DNA of 64,000 bases from Micromussa lordhowensis (GCA_964020085.1 OZ026597.1:23113221-23177220); one strand, 5' to 3'; shown: positions 21,689-33,698, counted from the stretch's first letter. Notes: a model not told the origin generated them from the sequence alone. Numbers and translations: made by a program.

Positions 21689-24600
21689 ATGTCGAATATT
21701 GCATCGCTTACAGATACGAAGGTAGAGCCACTTACTTTCAGGCTTGTGTCTGAGTGGGACTTGGCCACCACAAATATAAGAGCTTCATGTTTGGATCAAG
21801 TAGACGAAGCATGTCGTGCTGTGTGTAGCGTTATCGCCCCAAGAGATAGTGAAAAGTTGCAGCAAGCATTTCAGGAGTCAGCGTCGGTAAACCTGTGCTC
21901 GAATGACCTACAGGCACTAATAGCCGCATACAAGGATGCACCATCCAGAAATCTGAAAACCCAGATACTTAGTCTTTATGCTTCGCGTTATTCAGGAGGA
22001 TTCCTAAATAAAATGCACGGACCTTTTGAAAAACTGAGCGACCGACAAATTAAGAAAGCAAGAGCGCATGCCAAGAATGTTGGAGTGGGATTTAACGTCG
22101 AGAAACTACCAAGCCATAGAGTCCGCATAGACTTAGTGAAGCTTGATCACTTTCTATCTTTTGTAGATCAGCCATATTTCTACCAAGATGTTGCCTATGG
22201 AACTAGGACTCTAAAACTTGACTGTGGAGAGCGACTTGTTATGCCCAATGTTGTCAGAATTGTTGGAAGGTCGACGATGATTGAACAGTATTTCAAACAT
22301 TGTAGCGAAGAAGGCGTTGACCCTCTTGGAAGGTCAACGTTGTACAGAATTTTGGAAGTCAGAGAAGCCGCTGCAGCGGGAGCTGAAGGATTTGACACAA
22401 TGAACAAGATAGTAGATCAACTGAAAGACAGCGGTGCAAGTGTTAAGTGGTGTCAAGAAATTCGAGACAATCTCAAGGATGGAAAGCGCTACCTTAAGAC
22501 AGAGTACAGAGTGCACTGTCAGGATAATGGGAGCTCGTGTACCGACCACTGCACATGTTTTGCTCTAAGTGATCCCCAGAACCCCGAGTTTCAAGGAACC
22601 TGTATGCACGAGCATCACGTTCGCTGCGATGATTGCGAGACCTTGAAATCTACTATTCAGGCTATCGCAGATGAAATCGAGTCGCCTTCAGTTAGTCTGT
22701 ACAGCGTGGATCAGAAAGAAGACCTCAAGCATGACCACAAGCAAGCCCAGGAGATGATATTTCAATGGAAGTCCCACATTATCAGAGCTGAGAACCAAGA
22801 GAGAGCTAAACAAAGTGTTCTAAACTCCCTCCAGTGTAACTCTGCCCTTGTTGTCATGGACTGGGCTATGAAGTTTTTACAACTCAAATATCGAGAGAAA
22901 CAGTCTGAGTGGTTCGGAAAGAGGGGAATAAATTGGCATGTTAGTTGTGTCATTACAAGAAATGCTGCGGACAACGGCCTGGAAATTGCGACATATGTTC
23001 ACCTTTTTGACAGCTGTTCCCAAGACTGGTACACAGTGTGCGCAATACTGGAACATCTTCTTAACATTATCAAAGGGAACAAGCCTCATGTAAACCAGAT
23101 CTTCTTGCGATCAGACGGCGCAGGTTGTTACCATAACAAAAATCTAATAGCAGCTGTCTTCGACGTCGGTGTTCGAGTTGGAATCAAAGTCATGAGGTAA
23201 GGGGTAGCAGTAGCAGTAGCAGTAGCAGTAGCAGTAGCAGTAGCAGTAGCAGTAGCTGTAGCTGTAGCTGTAGCTGTAGCTGTAGCTGTAGCTGTAGCTG
23301 TAGCAGTAGCAGTAGCAGTAGCAGTAGCAGTAGCAGTAGCAGTAGCAGTAGCAGTAGCAGTAGCAGTAGCAGTAGCAGTAGCAGTAGCAGTAGCAGTAGC
23401 AGTAGCAGTAGCAGTAGCAGTAGCAGTAGCAGAAAAGATATCTCATTTAGGACAAAAATCGATAAACCGATACCCTGATTTAGACAAAAAATGACAAATT
23501 CGATAACCTGTTCAAGACAAAAATCCCGAAAAACGTACTCTAGCTGGCCGCACGTCCCCATTAAGCCCTTATAAGGGAGTAACCCCCCCCCCCGGGGGGA
23601 ATTACGAACGTCTGTGCGCCGTTAATTTACACTGTAGTGCAAAGTAAAATTCCCTGTAAATATGGCTGCTCTCAGCCAAAGAGCAGCCAATCACTGTGAA
23701 GTGAGTAATTCCCTTAGCCATATCATAAATTTACGTATTCTCTTTTCTCCTTGATCAGCTATGACTTTTCGGAAGTTCAGTCAGGAAAGGATGTTTGCGA
23801 TCGCATTATTAGTCCGATGAAAGGAGCAATGCGTAGATATTGTAATGAAGGACATGACATTATGACAGCCTCTGACATGCACGAGGCGTTAAAGGCAAGG
23901 CAAGTGAAGGGAGCATCGGCCGCTGTTTGCGAGCTTGATCGCGGTGGTGAGGAAGTTAAAGTCAACCGTATCAGCAATTTCAGTGCTTTCCACAATTTTT
24001 CCTACGAGCAGGAAGGGCTTCGTCTCTCAAAGGTATATAACGTTGGTGCTGGTAGACTTATCCCATGGTCGGAGCTTATCGTTCAAAAGCTAGGGCAACT
24101 GCAGTTGAAAGAAGTTGATAATCATGGCTTTTTTGCTACGGTGCCAAGGGCAATAAAGCCCTCTCGCATCGATGCTGATAGTTCCGATAACGACCTAGTT
24201 TTCCAATGCCAAGAGCAAGGATGTAGCTTGGAATTTTCTTCTTTAGAGGAACTTCAAGACCATATTCATCTCGGCCAACATAGCAAAGCAACATCGGAGA
24301 GCTTGTTCGATGGAATTAGACGTGGCTGGGCATCAAAGCTCTCTTCACTAACTGTAGAGTCAAGAGTAACGTCCACAGTAGAAGAAGTGACAAGTGAAGG
24401 CAGGGACGAATGTCGTAATATGGGCTGGGCCCTTCAGAAACCAAGAGGGGGAGGAACGAGGTTTACGGAGAATGTAAAGGTCTATCTGACAATAAGATTT
24501 GACGATGGCGAGAAGACTGGTCGGAAGGCTGATCCAACCCAAGTGGCAGCTGACATGAGAAAAGCCAGGAGCATCGAAGGAACAAGGAAGTTTAACAGAA

Positions 24601-24986
24601 GCGAATGGTTAACAAAGACCCAAGTACAAGGTTTCTTTTCAAGACTGGCTTCGATGAAACGAAGGAAAACGACAGTTGACCAAGTGCAGGAAGAAGAGGA
24701 CGATAATGAGAGTCTCATCGAAGACGAAATCAGTTACCTTGATGAGACGGCTAGGCGGAACGCAGTGGAAGATATTGTCAGCCAAGTGGGATTGACCCAT
24801 CCTATCACTTATGATGGTCATGACATCTGCGAGCATGCCAGGCTCGACACGCTATCGAGATTTACTGTAACCATGCTCAAGGCCATGTGCGACCATTTAG
24901 AAATTCCATATCAAGCCAGAGAACGAAAATCGTTTTTATGGAACAAGCTGAAGGGCATTGTCGAAGAATGTTCGTGCTATAAATAG
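21689..24986 (+). CDS. DDE/RNase H-like protein with C-terminal C2H2 finger, copy 1 (apparently intact, two exons)
   Basis: Exon 1 is 21689-23196 and exon 2 is 23759-24986, phase 2, GT-AG; about 911 residues if the ATG at 21689 is used. The same frame is open upstream only to 21605, so more 5' exons may exist. Residues about 275-317 hold a Cys/His cluster (CTDHCTC, GTCMHEHH, CDDC). A catalytic-core-like region follows: VVMDWAMKF (Asp391), EWFGKRGINWHVS, TYVHLFD, FLRSDGAGCYHN (Asp476), then, across the splice, YDFSEVQSGKDVCDR, arranged as in RNase H-fold (DDE) transposases. A C2H2 finger (CQEQGC...HIHLGQH) is at 24207-24281, followed by an acidic stretch (QEEEDDNE) and a SAP-like end (LKAMCDHLEIPY). 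Either a transposase of an unnamed family or a domesticated gene. A possible AATAAA lies near 25321. Copy 2 at 56.8-61.0 kb is broken. Confidence 0.75.
23204..23432. repeat. (AGTAGC)n / (TGTAGC)n hexamer array in an intron
   Basis: About 38 hexamer units. The outer parts are AGTAGC; a central block (about 23256-23303) is TGTAGC. It begins eight bases after the 5' splice site of the DDE-like gene, so it would be transcribed. Its translations (poly Cys-Tyr or poly Leu) are shadows. Confidence 0.95.
23560..23735. repeat. C/G homopolymer and inverted sequence in the same intron
   Basis: A run of C followed by a run of G (about 23582-23601) can fold on itself. The flanking CTTATAAGGGAG and ...GAGTAATTCCCTTA hint at a small inverted-repeat element that inserted in the intron. 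Confidence 0.4.
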
Positions 24987-25476
24987 ATCGAGTGGCTCGT
25001 CAATCTCTTTGCGGCTTCGATAAGACACATTATTACTGACACCAAGCCCTTTCTGTGGTCAAGAAATGTACCGCTGCTAATGTTGCTGCTAGGGCAAACA
25101 GTCCTGTTTAGTGTTGTTACGAAGCCCAGGTGGTACGCATTATGTTACATGTAAATAGAAGTCGAAAACTCAGAACTTTAACTCAAATACATCCAGTTGT
25201 AAATCCAATCATCCACGAGCTAACATACAAGCTTGGTTCATTCCGAACAGGCGGAACAGCCCAATTCAAGCGTTTCAGGTTCAGCTGCTCCAGGTTTTCT
25301 ACAGACATTACAGTGAACTAAATAAATACGGGAACAAAACGAGTGAAATTATACAGATGTAATCCTTACCGACTGCTTTCGTTCCAGTATAAATGTCCAG
25401 AGTTCTTCCAGAACAACAACATGGAGGATCGAAAAATCCAAGACAACCCGCGTGCTTCATAACACGTGATACGAAC

Positions 25477-25661
25477 CGGTGTGCGACACTTGCAGACTGC
25501 AGACTGTAGACTTTTTCACTAAAATATTGTATTCCATTTCCATTACCAACAGCTAACCGTAAACAGGCTAACCTGAGTGCTATTCAGGCTAACCAGAGTG
25601 CTATTTAGACCTAAATGTAGTCTGTAGTCTGCAGTCTGCAGTCTGCAAGTGTCGCACACTG
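25477..25661. mobile_element. MITE with about 35 bp terminal inverted repeats and 9 bp target duplication
   Basis: The left end GGTGTGCGACACTTGCAGAC and the right end GTCTGCAAGTGTCGCACAC are inverted repeats, with subterminal GCAGACTGCAGACT repeats. The flanks share GATACGAAC (25468-25476 and 25662-25670). A 9 bp duplication fits Mutator-like elements best, but the class cannot be fixed from a noncoding element. Confidence 0.85.
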
Positions 25662-25670
25662 GATACGAAC

Positions 25671-26955
25671 ACGATACATCATACACACTGAGGTCCGAAA
25701 ATCGTGCGCAGTGGTAGCTAGAAGTGTTTGTTATGAATATAACTCAGTATTAGAACTGTTTTCAGTTCAGCTCTGTTAATGCTCACGAGAAGAGGAAATT
25801 GAAGGTTTATGCAGAGGTGTTATCAAAAATGTATTTTTTCACTCGGCTGTTATGATGACACCGTGAGAATAACAATGGCTGCGAGGTTTTGGAAAGCCGG
25901 ATGCGATATATAATACATGTAATATAATGCCTATCGCATCAGTTTAGGACAATTTCGGTGGAGGGGGTAGGGGGGATACTTTCATATACAAAGGACGGTG
26001 GTGCTCATCGGAAATTTTGAAGAGAAGGTACAGTACCAAGATCATATTTTGTTGGCAAAGCTCAAATATATCTCAAACCATTCTAAAACGAAACATCTCC
26101 TGCCATATTTGTTTCGGCTCAGTACTCTTAAAGATACCAAAAAAGCTCCCGCTGTCGGTCTTTTGAGGCTGAAAACCCCATAAGAGGCGCTAAAACCCTT
26201 TTTATTAACCCCTAAAAAGGTACAACAAGCCTCCCCGTCCTTCTTAGGTGAGAGTCCCTGCCGGGGGACAATTATGCTCAAGGCCTACACTCTCCCTTGA
26301 GTCACATAGTGGAACGATTGCGTTTACTTAACTATATTTTTCGCGAGCCTGAGAGGTCAAAGACAAACTAGTCTCATGGCCAATAGTTCTGGTTCGTCAG
26401 ATAACAGGGAAGGGTACTAGTCCTATAAGCACAAAGTGAGAAATCGTCATCTCAGCATCTGCACGCGCTTTGATATGGACGTTTTCTTGGAAGGTTTCTT
26501 GGCCCCATCTTTTGATTTTCCTGTTATTCATGGGTCGACCATTGGGGCAGGGGATAGTGAGGGTCTGAATGGGGGTACCTCGATAACACTAAACACTTAA
26601 ATTTTTGGTTCCGTAACTAAAACAGTTAAATTTAGGCATTTAAAAAAACAGCAGTAGTAAAAAATTCTCTGCACCATTAATTTTTTTCCCGGAAAGAAAC
26701 AAAAACGGCTCCGAAAAGGGAAATGTTATTTTTTTATTAGTATATCAAGAGGTTTTCTGCCACTTTCCGAAGATTCTCGAAGACTACCGAAGATGTACAG
26801 AGACTACCAAAGATGTCCGAAGACTACCGATTTTCCAAGGAGAATTCCGAAAATTTTTTGAGTATATGTTTGTTGTAAGTAATGGATAAAAGCACAGTAA
26901 AACTTTGACAACACCGGAGGAGAATCCAATGCCGCCACCATATTGTTGTTTTTCA
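25671..26955. other. Intergenic, no gene seen
   Basis: Short frames only. 26767-26835 contains irregular tandem copies of GAAGACTACCGAAGATGT. Confidence 0.5.
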
Positions 26956-27145
26956 GGGCGCGTTCCTTTGGGATCAATCCGGAATAAGAATAATTGGAAT
27001 AATTCGAGTAAGCGTTTGTTTGGGATCTATTCTCATTCCGGAATACCTGGAACTCCATTCCATCTATTCTGCTCCCAGGAGCGGAATAGACAGAATATAT
27101 TCCGAAATGTATTCTTATTCCGGAATATCCCAAACGAACGCGCCC
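26956..27145. mobile_element. MITE with imperfect terminal inverted repeats of about 35 bp
   Basis: It starts GGGCGCGTTCCTTTGGGAT and ends ATCCCAAACGAACGCGCCC, with TTCCGGAATAAGAA-type sequence next on both sides. TCA flanks both ends and may be a 3 bp target duplication. Noncoding; short frames through it are translations of the repeat. Confidence 0.8.
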
Positions 27146-28350
27146 TCAGTTTGCCCGCGACCCTTCCATAACTGGTCACGTTACAACTTGTGTGACATGT
27201 AGCGAAGGCTGGTGGTGCTTTCCTTGAAAAACGGATCAGTGGCCATTATATGTACTGTAAAAGCGCTGATACTAAAATACACGCATCGAGTTTGGAACAA
27301 AAGACAATTCCATTCATAGCAAAACGCACTTCCATTCAAGCCTGTTATTCGTTGCTGTTTTCGGGCACATGGCCCTCTAGCTCTCAGTAGTCAAGACTGT
27401 AGTAATGGATCAGTTGCCATTACCGGTAAACGGTAAATGGAAACTTACGACTTTCGTCTTCTCTTAGTGTTACTTCTGTTGCAGAATTTATTGAAGGAAC
27501 TTATCAGGACTATGGCTATTGTTAATTTGTGCAGACCGCCATTGTTTACTTTTGGATTCATGCAAGTCTTGAGAATTGATTAACTTCAACGACATTGTTA
27601 CTTCCAACCGGGATCTGCATTGTATACAAGTATCAAAAGAAGCTATTTACCACTACTTACAAGGTCAACAGACGAGCCTGAATAGCAGAAGAAGTAGTAG
27701 TACCGAGCGCAAGGGTTATGCAAATGACCTTTGACACGGGCGATAGTTATGTAAATACACTGGACGTGGCAGATTTTAATCTGATGTCGCGTGAAATCCA
27801 AGGAGATACCCACCGATTTGAACTTATAGAACGGCTTATTAAGGTAAGAAATTTACTGTGATGTGCATTTTAGCCTTCGTTTAGATCCAACTTTTGAGAT
27901 TTTCTAGCTCAAATTTGGCTAAATTTTAGTAGGTTTTCAAAGGCCTTAGAAAAGGGTGTCTTCTAGCCTCGCTGGATAGTTTAGAATTTTTTCTGAGAAG
28001 TTGCCATATTTTGTCAGTCAAAGTAACGAATGTACCTTAGAATACATATGAAAACGAAATTTCGTGAGCTGCATTTTAGGGTACGTAGCACGCTTTACAA
28101 AATCGGTGAATTTCACCTTTCTGATCACGGTCGGCAACCTCGGTTCGGCCAAAATTCAATTTTGGCTCGTAGCAGGGCAAAAATAAGGAATTGAAAAATA
28201 ATAAATTGCTTTTTTATCTATATGTACCAAACCCTTTTCACTGACAAAAAATGAAGGAAAACTATTTTTGGTCCCGAAGTCGAGTGGACCGCTTTTAGAG
28301 AGACTGCCACTTAATTACTCTCGGCCTAGCCTGCGTTGCAAGCGTAAACG
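27146..28350. other. Intergenic, no gene seen
   Basis: Left flank of the LTR retrotransposon. No frame or repeat in it could be assigned. Confidence 0.45.
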
Positions 28351-28504
28351 GCGCCAGCGGTTATTGTCGGCCGCGCATGTGTTATACGGGCATCTTCTCG
28401 TGGCCCACGTTGTTGTTTTACTCGGCATTTTGTAGAGGCTCTGTTGTCCTTAGTAAAGTGTTTGTATTTCGCTATTATCGTGTCGTTCGTCCTTATTACT
28501 GGCG
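28351..28504 (+). repeat. 5' LTR
   Basis: Matches 33699-33852 over its whole length, with a T/A difference close to the right end. Exact terminal bases are uncertain because canonical TG...CA ends are not evident. Confidence 0.85.
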
Positions 28505-28691
28505 TGGTGGCAGCCGTGGTAACTTACCCTCGTCTCGTACTTAGAGACAGCTAGCTCATAACGGATCGTCGACCGATTTCCAAGCGAGGAACTAGCGAAA
28601 CACAGCTTAGTCGATAGCTGTGTCAACAACACACAAGGTCCCACAGCTGAGTACACATTTTGCCTTTCCTGTATTCACTTGAGAACACGAA

Positions 28692-31600
28692 ATGAATCCA
28701 AGAGCACCAAAACAGTGGTCCTTAACCAAACAGGAAACGATAACGTCGTTCGAAGCCTGGCGACAAAATCTTCAGTACATTCTTTCACTTGACCGCAATT
28801 TCGCGGGCTTTCTCGCCGATGGCGTGACATGGTTGAAGAAATCCCCCGGTAGCCCTCGTCGCGGCCTGCAGGACGACCCCGATTCCGTACCTCAAGCTTC
28901 CCGCAGAACAGCACAACAAAAGTGTACTCATCTTGAATTAATGCTTGGACAAATTGCGAACTATTGTCCTGTAATTTCTCGTAACACCATCGTCAAGAAC
29001 TCAACCTCCATGAGCTCCATCTGGCAAGCGATTCGCCTTCACTTCGGTTTCCAATCAACCGGCGCCCACTTCCTCGACTTCAACAACATCACACTTGCCC
29101 CTGCCGAGCGCCCCGAGGATCTCTATCAACGTCTGATGTCCTTTATTGAAGATAATTTATTAGTGGCAAATGGAAATATCTCACACCATGGCGAAGTTCC
29201 CGGCGCCGACGAAGAAATGTCTCCCACTCTAGAAAATCTTGTTGTACTAACATGGTTGAGATTAGTCCACCCTGACCTCCCCAGTTTGGTTAAGCAACGC
29301 TACGGTACCGAGCTCCGGTCGAAGTCTCTTGCAACTCTCAAACCTGAAATTTCTCAGGCATTGGATTCCCTCTTGGAAGAGATCAATAACAATGCTGATG
29401 CTAAAATCTTGCGTTCCACGGCATCTAAGCTCAGACAGCCGCCCCCAAGGGGCCCTTACAACCGCTTCCAAAAGACATCTACTAAACCACAAGTCAAGTC
29501 TTGCCCCCTGTGTAAGCAGGCTGGACGCACTGACCGTCACTTCTTAAGTCAGTGCACATACCTACCTGCTGAAGACCGCGCTTTCCTCGCCAAAGCACGC
29601 CTGGCAAGTAGCCCCGATGACGACGATGACCCCACCGATTCTGATTTCTTCTGTCCAACTGAAGTGGAGGAGTTTGCTTCTTCTCCCCATTCCTCGGCCA
29701 GGGTTGTGTCTCGCCGTGTGAGCACAAAACAGTCCCCCCATTTCAATGCCTTCTACCATCACCACTCGCTTAAACTAACCTTGGACACTGGTGCCGAAAC
29801 CAGCATGATCAAAGCCTCCGTCGCTCGTGGCATCGCCGCTCCCATCGTAAAAACATCCCAGCAGGCCCTACAAGCTGATGGAGTTACGCCTCTTGTCGTT
29901 GTTGGCGAGACCCACCTCACTCTTTCACGATCTGACAAACACCTCACTCTTGACGCACTCGTAGTAGAAGACTTGGATGTTGATGTTTTAGCTGGAACTC
30001 CATTCATGATCACTAATGACATATCCGTTCGCCCAGCAAAGGGACAGGTTCTTATCCAAGGCTCCGAAATACTGGCCTACCATCCCGAGTCAGGTGTCAA
30101 TTCCCAGGCTCACGCCGTCCGTCGCACCCAGTCTTATGTATTAGGCTCATCCGCCCCTACAACAGTGGTCCTCCCTGGGGAATATCTTGAACTGGACCTA
30201 CCACCTAACATAGATCCTGACTGTACCTTAGCCATAGAAGCCCGTACCGACGCACCATCCAACAAATGCGCCAAAGTTTCACAGCTTTGGCCTCGGCCCC
30301 AAATTGTAGAAGCAGTAGCTAGCAGAGTTCGTTTAGTCAACGACACTGCTGAGCCAAGGACTGTCCGACGCCACGAACATCTCTGCCAAGCTCGCCACAC
30401 TGCCACAGCTGTGACTGCCACGTCACCCGTCGGACCACACCCACCACTTCCCCACCCTGGTGGAAGCATCTCACCTCAGCCTGGGTTCTTCTCAGATGCT
30501 GTCGAAGTTGACCCTGACAACATCCTACCCGACACCATCCGCAACCAGTTCCGCGAAGTGCTCCAGACTCACGACGAAGTTTTTAACCCTGCCATTGTTG
30601 GTTACAACGGCATAGCTGGTCCAGTCCAAGCCTCTGTCAATATGGGACCTGTGCAGCCTCCACAACGCAAAGGCCGTGTTCCCCAATATTCCCGTGACAA
30701 GCTGGTTGAATTGCAACAGAAGTTTGACGAGTTGGAACAATGCCAGGTCTTCCGGCGTCCGGAAGACATCGGCATTACCGTTGAGTACCTCAACCCTTCA
30801 TTTCTCGTTAAAAAACCCTCTGGTGGCTTTCGTCTCGTTACAGCCTTCACAGACGTCGGACGCTACAGCAAACCCCAACCTTCCCTGATGCCTGACGTTG
30901 ACTCTACTCTTCGCACCATTGCCCCATGGAAGTACATAATAAAGTCTGACCTCACCCGTGCCTTTTACCAGATACCTCTATCAAAGACCTCCATGAAATA
31001 CTGCGGTGTGGCCACTCCGTTTCGCGGCATCAGAGTGTATACCAGGTCAGCCATGGGAATGCCCGGTTCAGAGACCGCATTGGAGGAATTAATGTGTCGT
31101 GTCCTTGGTGACTTCCTCCAAGAGGGATGCGTTACAAAACTCGCCGACGACCTTTATTGTGGTGGCGACACCCCGCAAGAGCTTATCACTAACTGGTCTC
31201 GTGTACTTGACGCCCTTGCCCGGTGTAACCTCCGTCTGTCTGCCACTAAGACTGTCATATGCCCCAAAACAACCACCATATTGGGTTGGATCTGGTCACA
31301 GGGCTCCTTATCTGCAAGTCCCCACCGCATTGCTGCACTCGCAACCTGCTCTCCTCCAGAGTCTGTGAAAGGTATGCGTTCCTTCATCGGCGCCTACAAA
31401 GTCCTTAGCCGTGTCCTCCCTCACTGCTCTCAACTTGTGGATCCACTTGAATCATCCTTGGCCAATCTACAATCTCACGACCACGTCCAGTGGGATAACA
31501 ACCTTCGTCAGAAATTCACCACGGCACAAGATGCCCTTCAAACGCACCAGTCCATCGTCCTCCCTCGTGCCTCTGACCAGCTTTGGATTGTGACTGATGG

Positions 31601-33458
31601 CTCAGTCACCCGACGCGGTCTTGGAGCCACCTTGTACGTTACCCGCCAAGATCGCCTTCTCCTTGCCGGCTTCTTCAGCTCTAAACTACGCAAGCATCAG
31701 GTCACATGGTTACCCTGTGAAGTGGAAGCACTGTCTATAGCAGCCGCCGTAAAACACTTTAGCCCCTTCATAATACAATCCAAGCACCGTGCCTGCGTTC
31801 TGACAGATAGCCAGCCCTGCGTTCAGGCCCTGCAGAAACTTTGCCGAGGTGAATTTTCTGCCAGTCCCCGTGTTACCTCCTTCTTGACCACCGTCAGCAG
31901 GTACCAAGTTAGCCTCCAGCATCTCGCTGGCACCGCCAATCTACCCTCTGACTTTGCCAGTCGGAATGCCCCTGATTGCACTGAACCGAACTGCCAAATT
32001 TGCTCTTTCGTGCAGGAATCAGAGTCTTCTGTAGTACGCGGCATCTCCACTCAAGAAGTCCTTGAAAACACCAAGCGCCTTCCCTTCACCAGCAGACCTG
32101 CATGGTTCAGTGTTCAAAATGAGTGCCCCGATCTCCGGCGTGTCTGTGCTCACTTGAAACAGGGCACCCGCCCTTCCAAGAAACTGACTAACATTAGAGA
32201 CGTAAAGCGCTACCTTAACGTCACGTCCATTTCCAAAGATGGCCTGCTCGTCGTTCTGCGTCAACAACCACTCTCCCGCCCTATTGAGTTGATCGTCGTA
32301 CCTCGTTCTGTCCTTGACGGCCTACTTACTGCCATTCACATCAAGCTTGACCACCCCTCCAAGCACCAACTTCAAATGGTCATCCAGCGTTACTTCTTTG
32401 CCCTGGATATGAGTGCTGCTATTGCTCGAGTATCAGACTCCTGCCACACTTGTGCCTCACTCAAGAAGTTCCCTACCTCCCTTGCCAGCCAGTCATCCGA
32501 AGATGCACCAGAGGTTGTAGGCGTGTCATTTGCAGCCGATGTCATTAGACGCTGTCGCCAACTCATCTTACTTTTGAGAGAATGTGCCACCTCTTACACT
32601 ACATCGTGCCTTGTACCCGACGAGAAGAGTGAAACTCTTCGTGATGCCCTCGCCCGATTAGTAGTGGGCCTACATCCCCTCGATGGTCCCCAAGCTGTGA
32701 TTCGTGTCGACCCTGCATCTGGGTTCGTCTCACTGAAAAACACCCATGCCTTACAACATCTTGGCATCTCTGTCGAAGTTGGCCGCGTTAAAAACACCAA
32801 CAAAAATCCTGTTGCCGAACGAGCCGTGCTGGAACTGGAAGAAGAGCTATTGCGCCAGGAGCCCGGCGGAGGTCCAGTTACTGAACTCTGTCTTGCCATT
32901 GCCACTGCCCGGCTCAACTCGCGACTCCGCAGCCAAGGCCTGTCCTCACGGGAACTTTGGACACAACGAAACCAGTTCTCCAATGAACAGATACCCATCA
33001 ATGACTTGCAACACATTTTAGCGAAACAGAAAGCTCGTCAAACCAACCATCCTTTCAGTGAAGCGGCCAAAGGCGGTTCCCGGCCACAAGCTCCCGTCCC
33101 CCCCTTGCAGGTTGGCGACCTGGTTTACGTGAAGTCTGACCGAGACAAGTCACGCGCCCGAGATCGCTATCTCATCGTTAGCATCGATGGCGAATGGTGC
33201 TTTATTAAGAAGTTCTCTGGCTCGCAACTCAGGGCTACATCTTACAAGGTGAAGCTCACCGAGTGCTACGCTGTACCACACACCCTTCCTCCACCATCAT
33301 ACCTTTCTGTTGTCCCTACACTTGACGACGACGAATGTGAGGAGATTCCTGAGCAGCCGCAGCCGTGCGAACAGCCCTCGGCCCCACCGGACCTGTTACG
33401 ACCCTACAGCCTCTTCCCTGCATCATACCGAGCACCAAGAAGACACCACCCCTTCTGA
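28692..33458 (+). CDS. Gag-Pol polyprotein of the LTR retrotransposon
   Basis: A single 1588-residue frame. Order seen: Gag-like N-terminus; zinc knuckle CPLC...H....C from Cys271; aspartic protease LDTGAETSM (Asp365); RT with SDLTRAFYQIPL and KLADDLYCGG (Asp819, Asp820); RNase H beginning VTDGS (Asp969); integrase HHCC zinc region about 1215-1260 (HIKLDHPSKHQ, CHTC); integrase core Asp1283, Asp1340, Glu1376, a D-56-D-35-E spacing; a chromatin/DNA-binding C-terminal part. All catalytic residues I looked for are present, so the enzyme set may be active. The last about 30 residues are odd: a typical Gypsy C-terminus (RVRRPPAYLQEYILD) is in another frame ending at 33552, so a small indel probably truncates the end. 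Confidence 0.92.
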   Translation: MNPRAPKQWSLTKQETITSFEAWRQNLQYILSLDRNFAGFLADGVTWLKKSPGSPRRGLQDDPDSVPQASRRTAQQKCTHLELMLGQIANYCPVISRNTIVKNSTSMSSIWQAIRLHFGFQSTGAHFLDFNNITLAPAERPEDLYQRLMSFIEDNLLVANGNISHHGEVPGADEEMSPTLENLVVLTWLRLVHPDLPSLVKQRYGTELRSKSLATLKPEISQALDSLLEEINNNADAKILRSTASKLRQPPPRGPYNRFQKTSTKPQVKSCPLCKQAGRTDRHFLSQCTYLPAEDRAFLAKARLASSPDDDDDPTDSDFFCPTEVEEFASSPHSSARVVSRRVSTKQSPHFNAFYHHHSLKLTLDTGAETSMIKASVARGIAAPIVKTSQQALQADGVTPLVVVGETHLTLSRSDKHLTLDALVVEDLDVDVLAGTPFMITNDISVRPAKGQVLIQGSEILAYHPESGVNSQAHAVRRTQSYVLGSSAPTTVVLPGEYLELDLPPNIDPDCTLAIEARTDAPSNKCAKVSQLWPRPQIVEAVASRVRLVNDTAEPRTVRRHEHLCQARHTATAVTATSPVGPHPPLPHPGGSISPQPGFFSDAVEVDPDNILPDTIRNQFREVLQTHDEVFNPAIVGYNGIAGPVQASVNMGPVQPPQRKGRVPQYSRDKLVELQQKFDELEQCQVFRRPEDIGITVEYLNPSFLVKKPSGGFRLVTAFTDVGRYSKPQPSLMPDVDSTLRTIAPWKYIIKSDLTRAFYQIPLSKTSMKYCGVATPFRGIRVYTRSAMGMPGSETALEELMCRVLGDFLQEGCVTKLADDLYCGGDTPQELITNWSRVLDALARCNLRLSATKTVICPKTTTILGWIWSQGSLSASPHRIAALATCSPPESVKGMRSFIGAYKVLSRVLPHCSQLVDPLESSLANLQSHDHVQWDNNLRQKFTTAQDALQTHQSIVLPRASDQLWIVTDGSVTRRGLGATLYVTRQDRLLLAGFFSSKLRKHQVTWLPCEVEALSIAAAVKHFSPFIIQSKHRACVLTDSQPCVQALQKLCRGEFSASPRVTSFLTTVSRYQVSLQHLAGTANLPSDFASRNAPDCTEPNCQICSFVQESESSVVRGISTQEVLENTKRLPFTSRPAWFSVQNECPDLRRVCAHLKQGTRPSKKLTNIRDVKRYLNVTSISKDGLLVVLRQQPLSRPIELIVVPRSVLDGLLTAIHIKLDHPSKHQLQMVIQRYFFALDMSAAIARVSDSCHTCASLKKFPTSLASQSSEDAPEVVGVSFAADVIRRCRQLILLLRECATSYTTSCLVPDEKSETLRDALARLVVGLHPLDGPQAVIRVDPASGFVSLKNTHALQHLGISVEVGRVKNTNKNPVAERAVLELEEELLRQEPGGGPVTELCLAIATARLNSRLRSQGLSSRELWTQRNQFSNEQIPINDLQHILAKQKARQTNHPFSEAAKGGSRPQAPVPPLQVGDLVYVKSDRDKSRARDRYLIVSIDGEWCFIKKFSGSQLRATSYKVKLTECYAVPHTLPPPSYLSVVPTLDDDECEEIPEQPQPCEQPSAPPDLLRPYSLFPASYRAPRRHHPF

Positions 33459-33698
33459 CACCGATCGTCTTTCTGCCTCTGTTCCCTCTGAGCCAAGACC
33501 CCAGCGGGTCCGCCGACCTCCAGCGTACTTACAGGAGTACATTCTTGACTAGTGTTTTATGACAGTGACTTCAGAAATAGTCTGTTTAACTTAGTGGAGT
33601 CACGGACCGTTACTATCGGTAAAAACCTTCTAGTTAGGTTTCTTTTACTTCGTACACGTTAGTGTTCTATTTACGCAGAAGAAGAAGAAGAAGGAGTT

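Noticed and set aside
23144..23561. Minus-strand frames rich in Cys-Tyr and Leu
   Set aside because: They are translations of the AGTAGC hexamer array in the intron of the DDE-like gene.
28675..33016. Minus-strand and shifted frames in the LTR element
   Set aside because: Shadows of the Gag-Pol frame, without domains.
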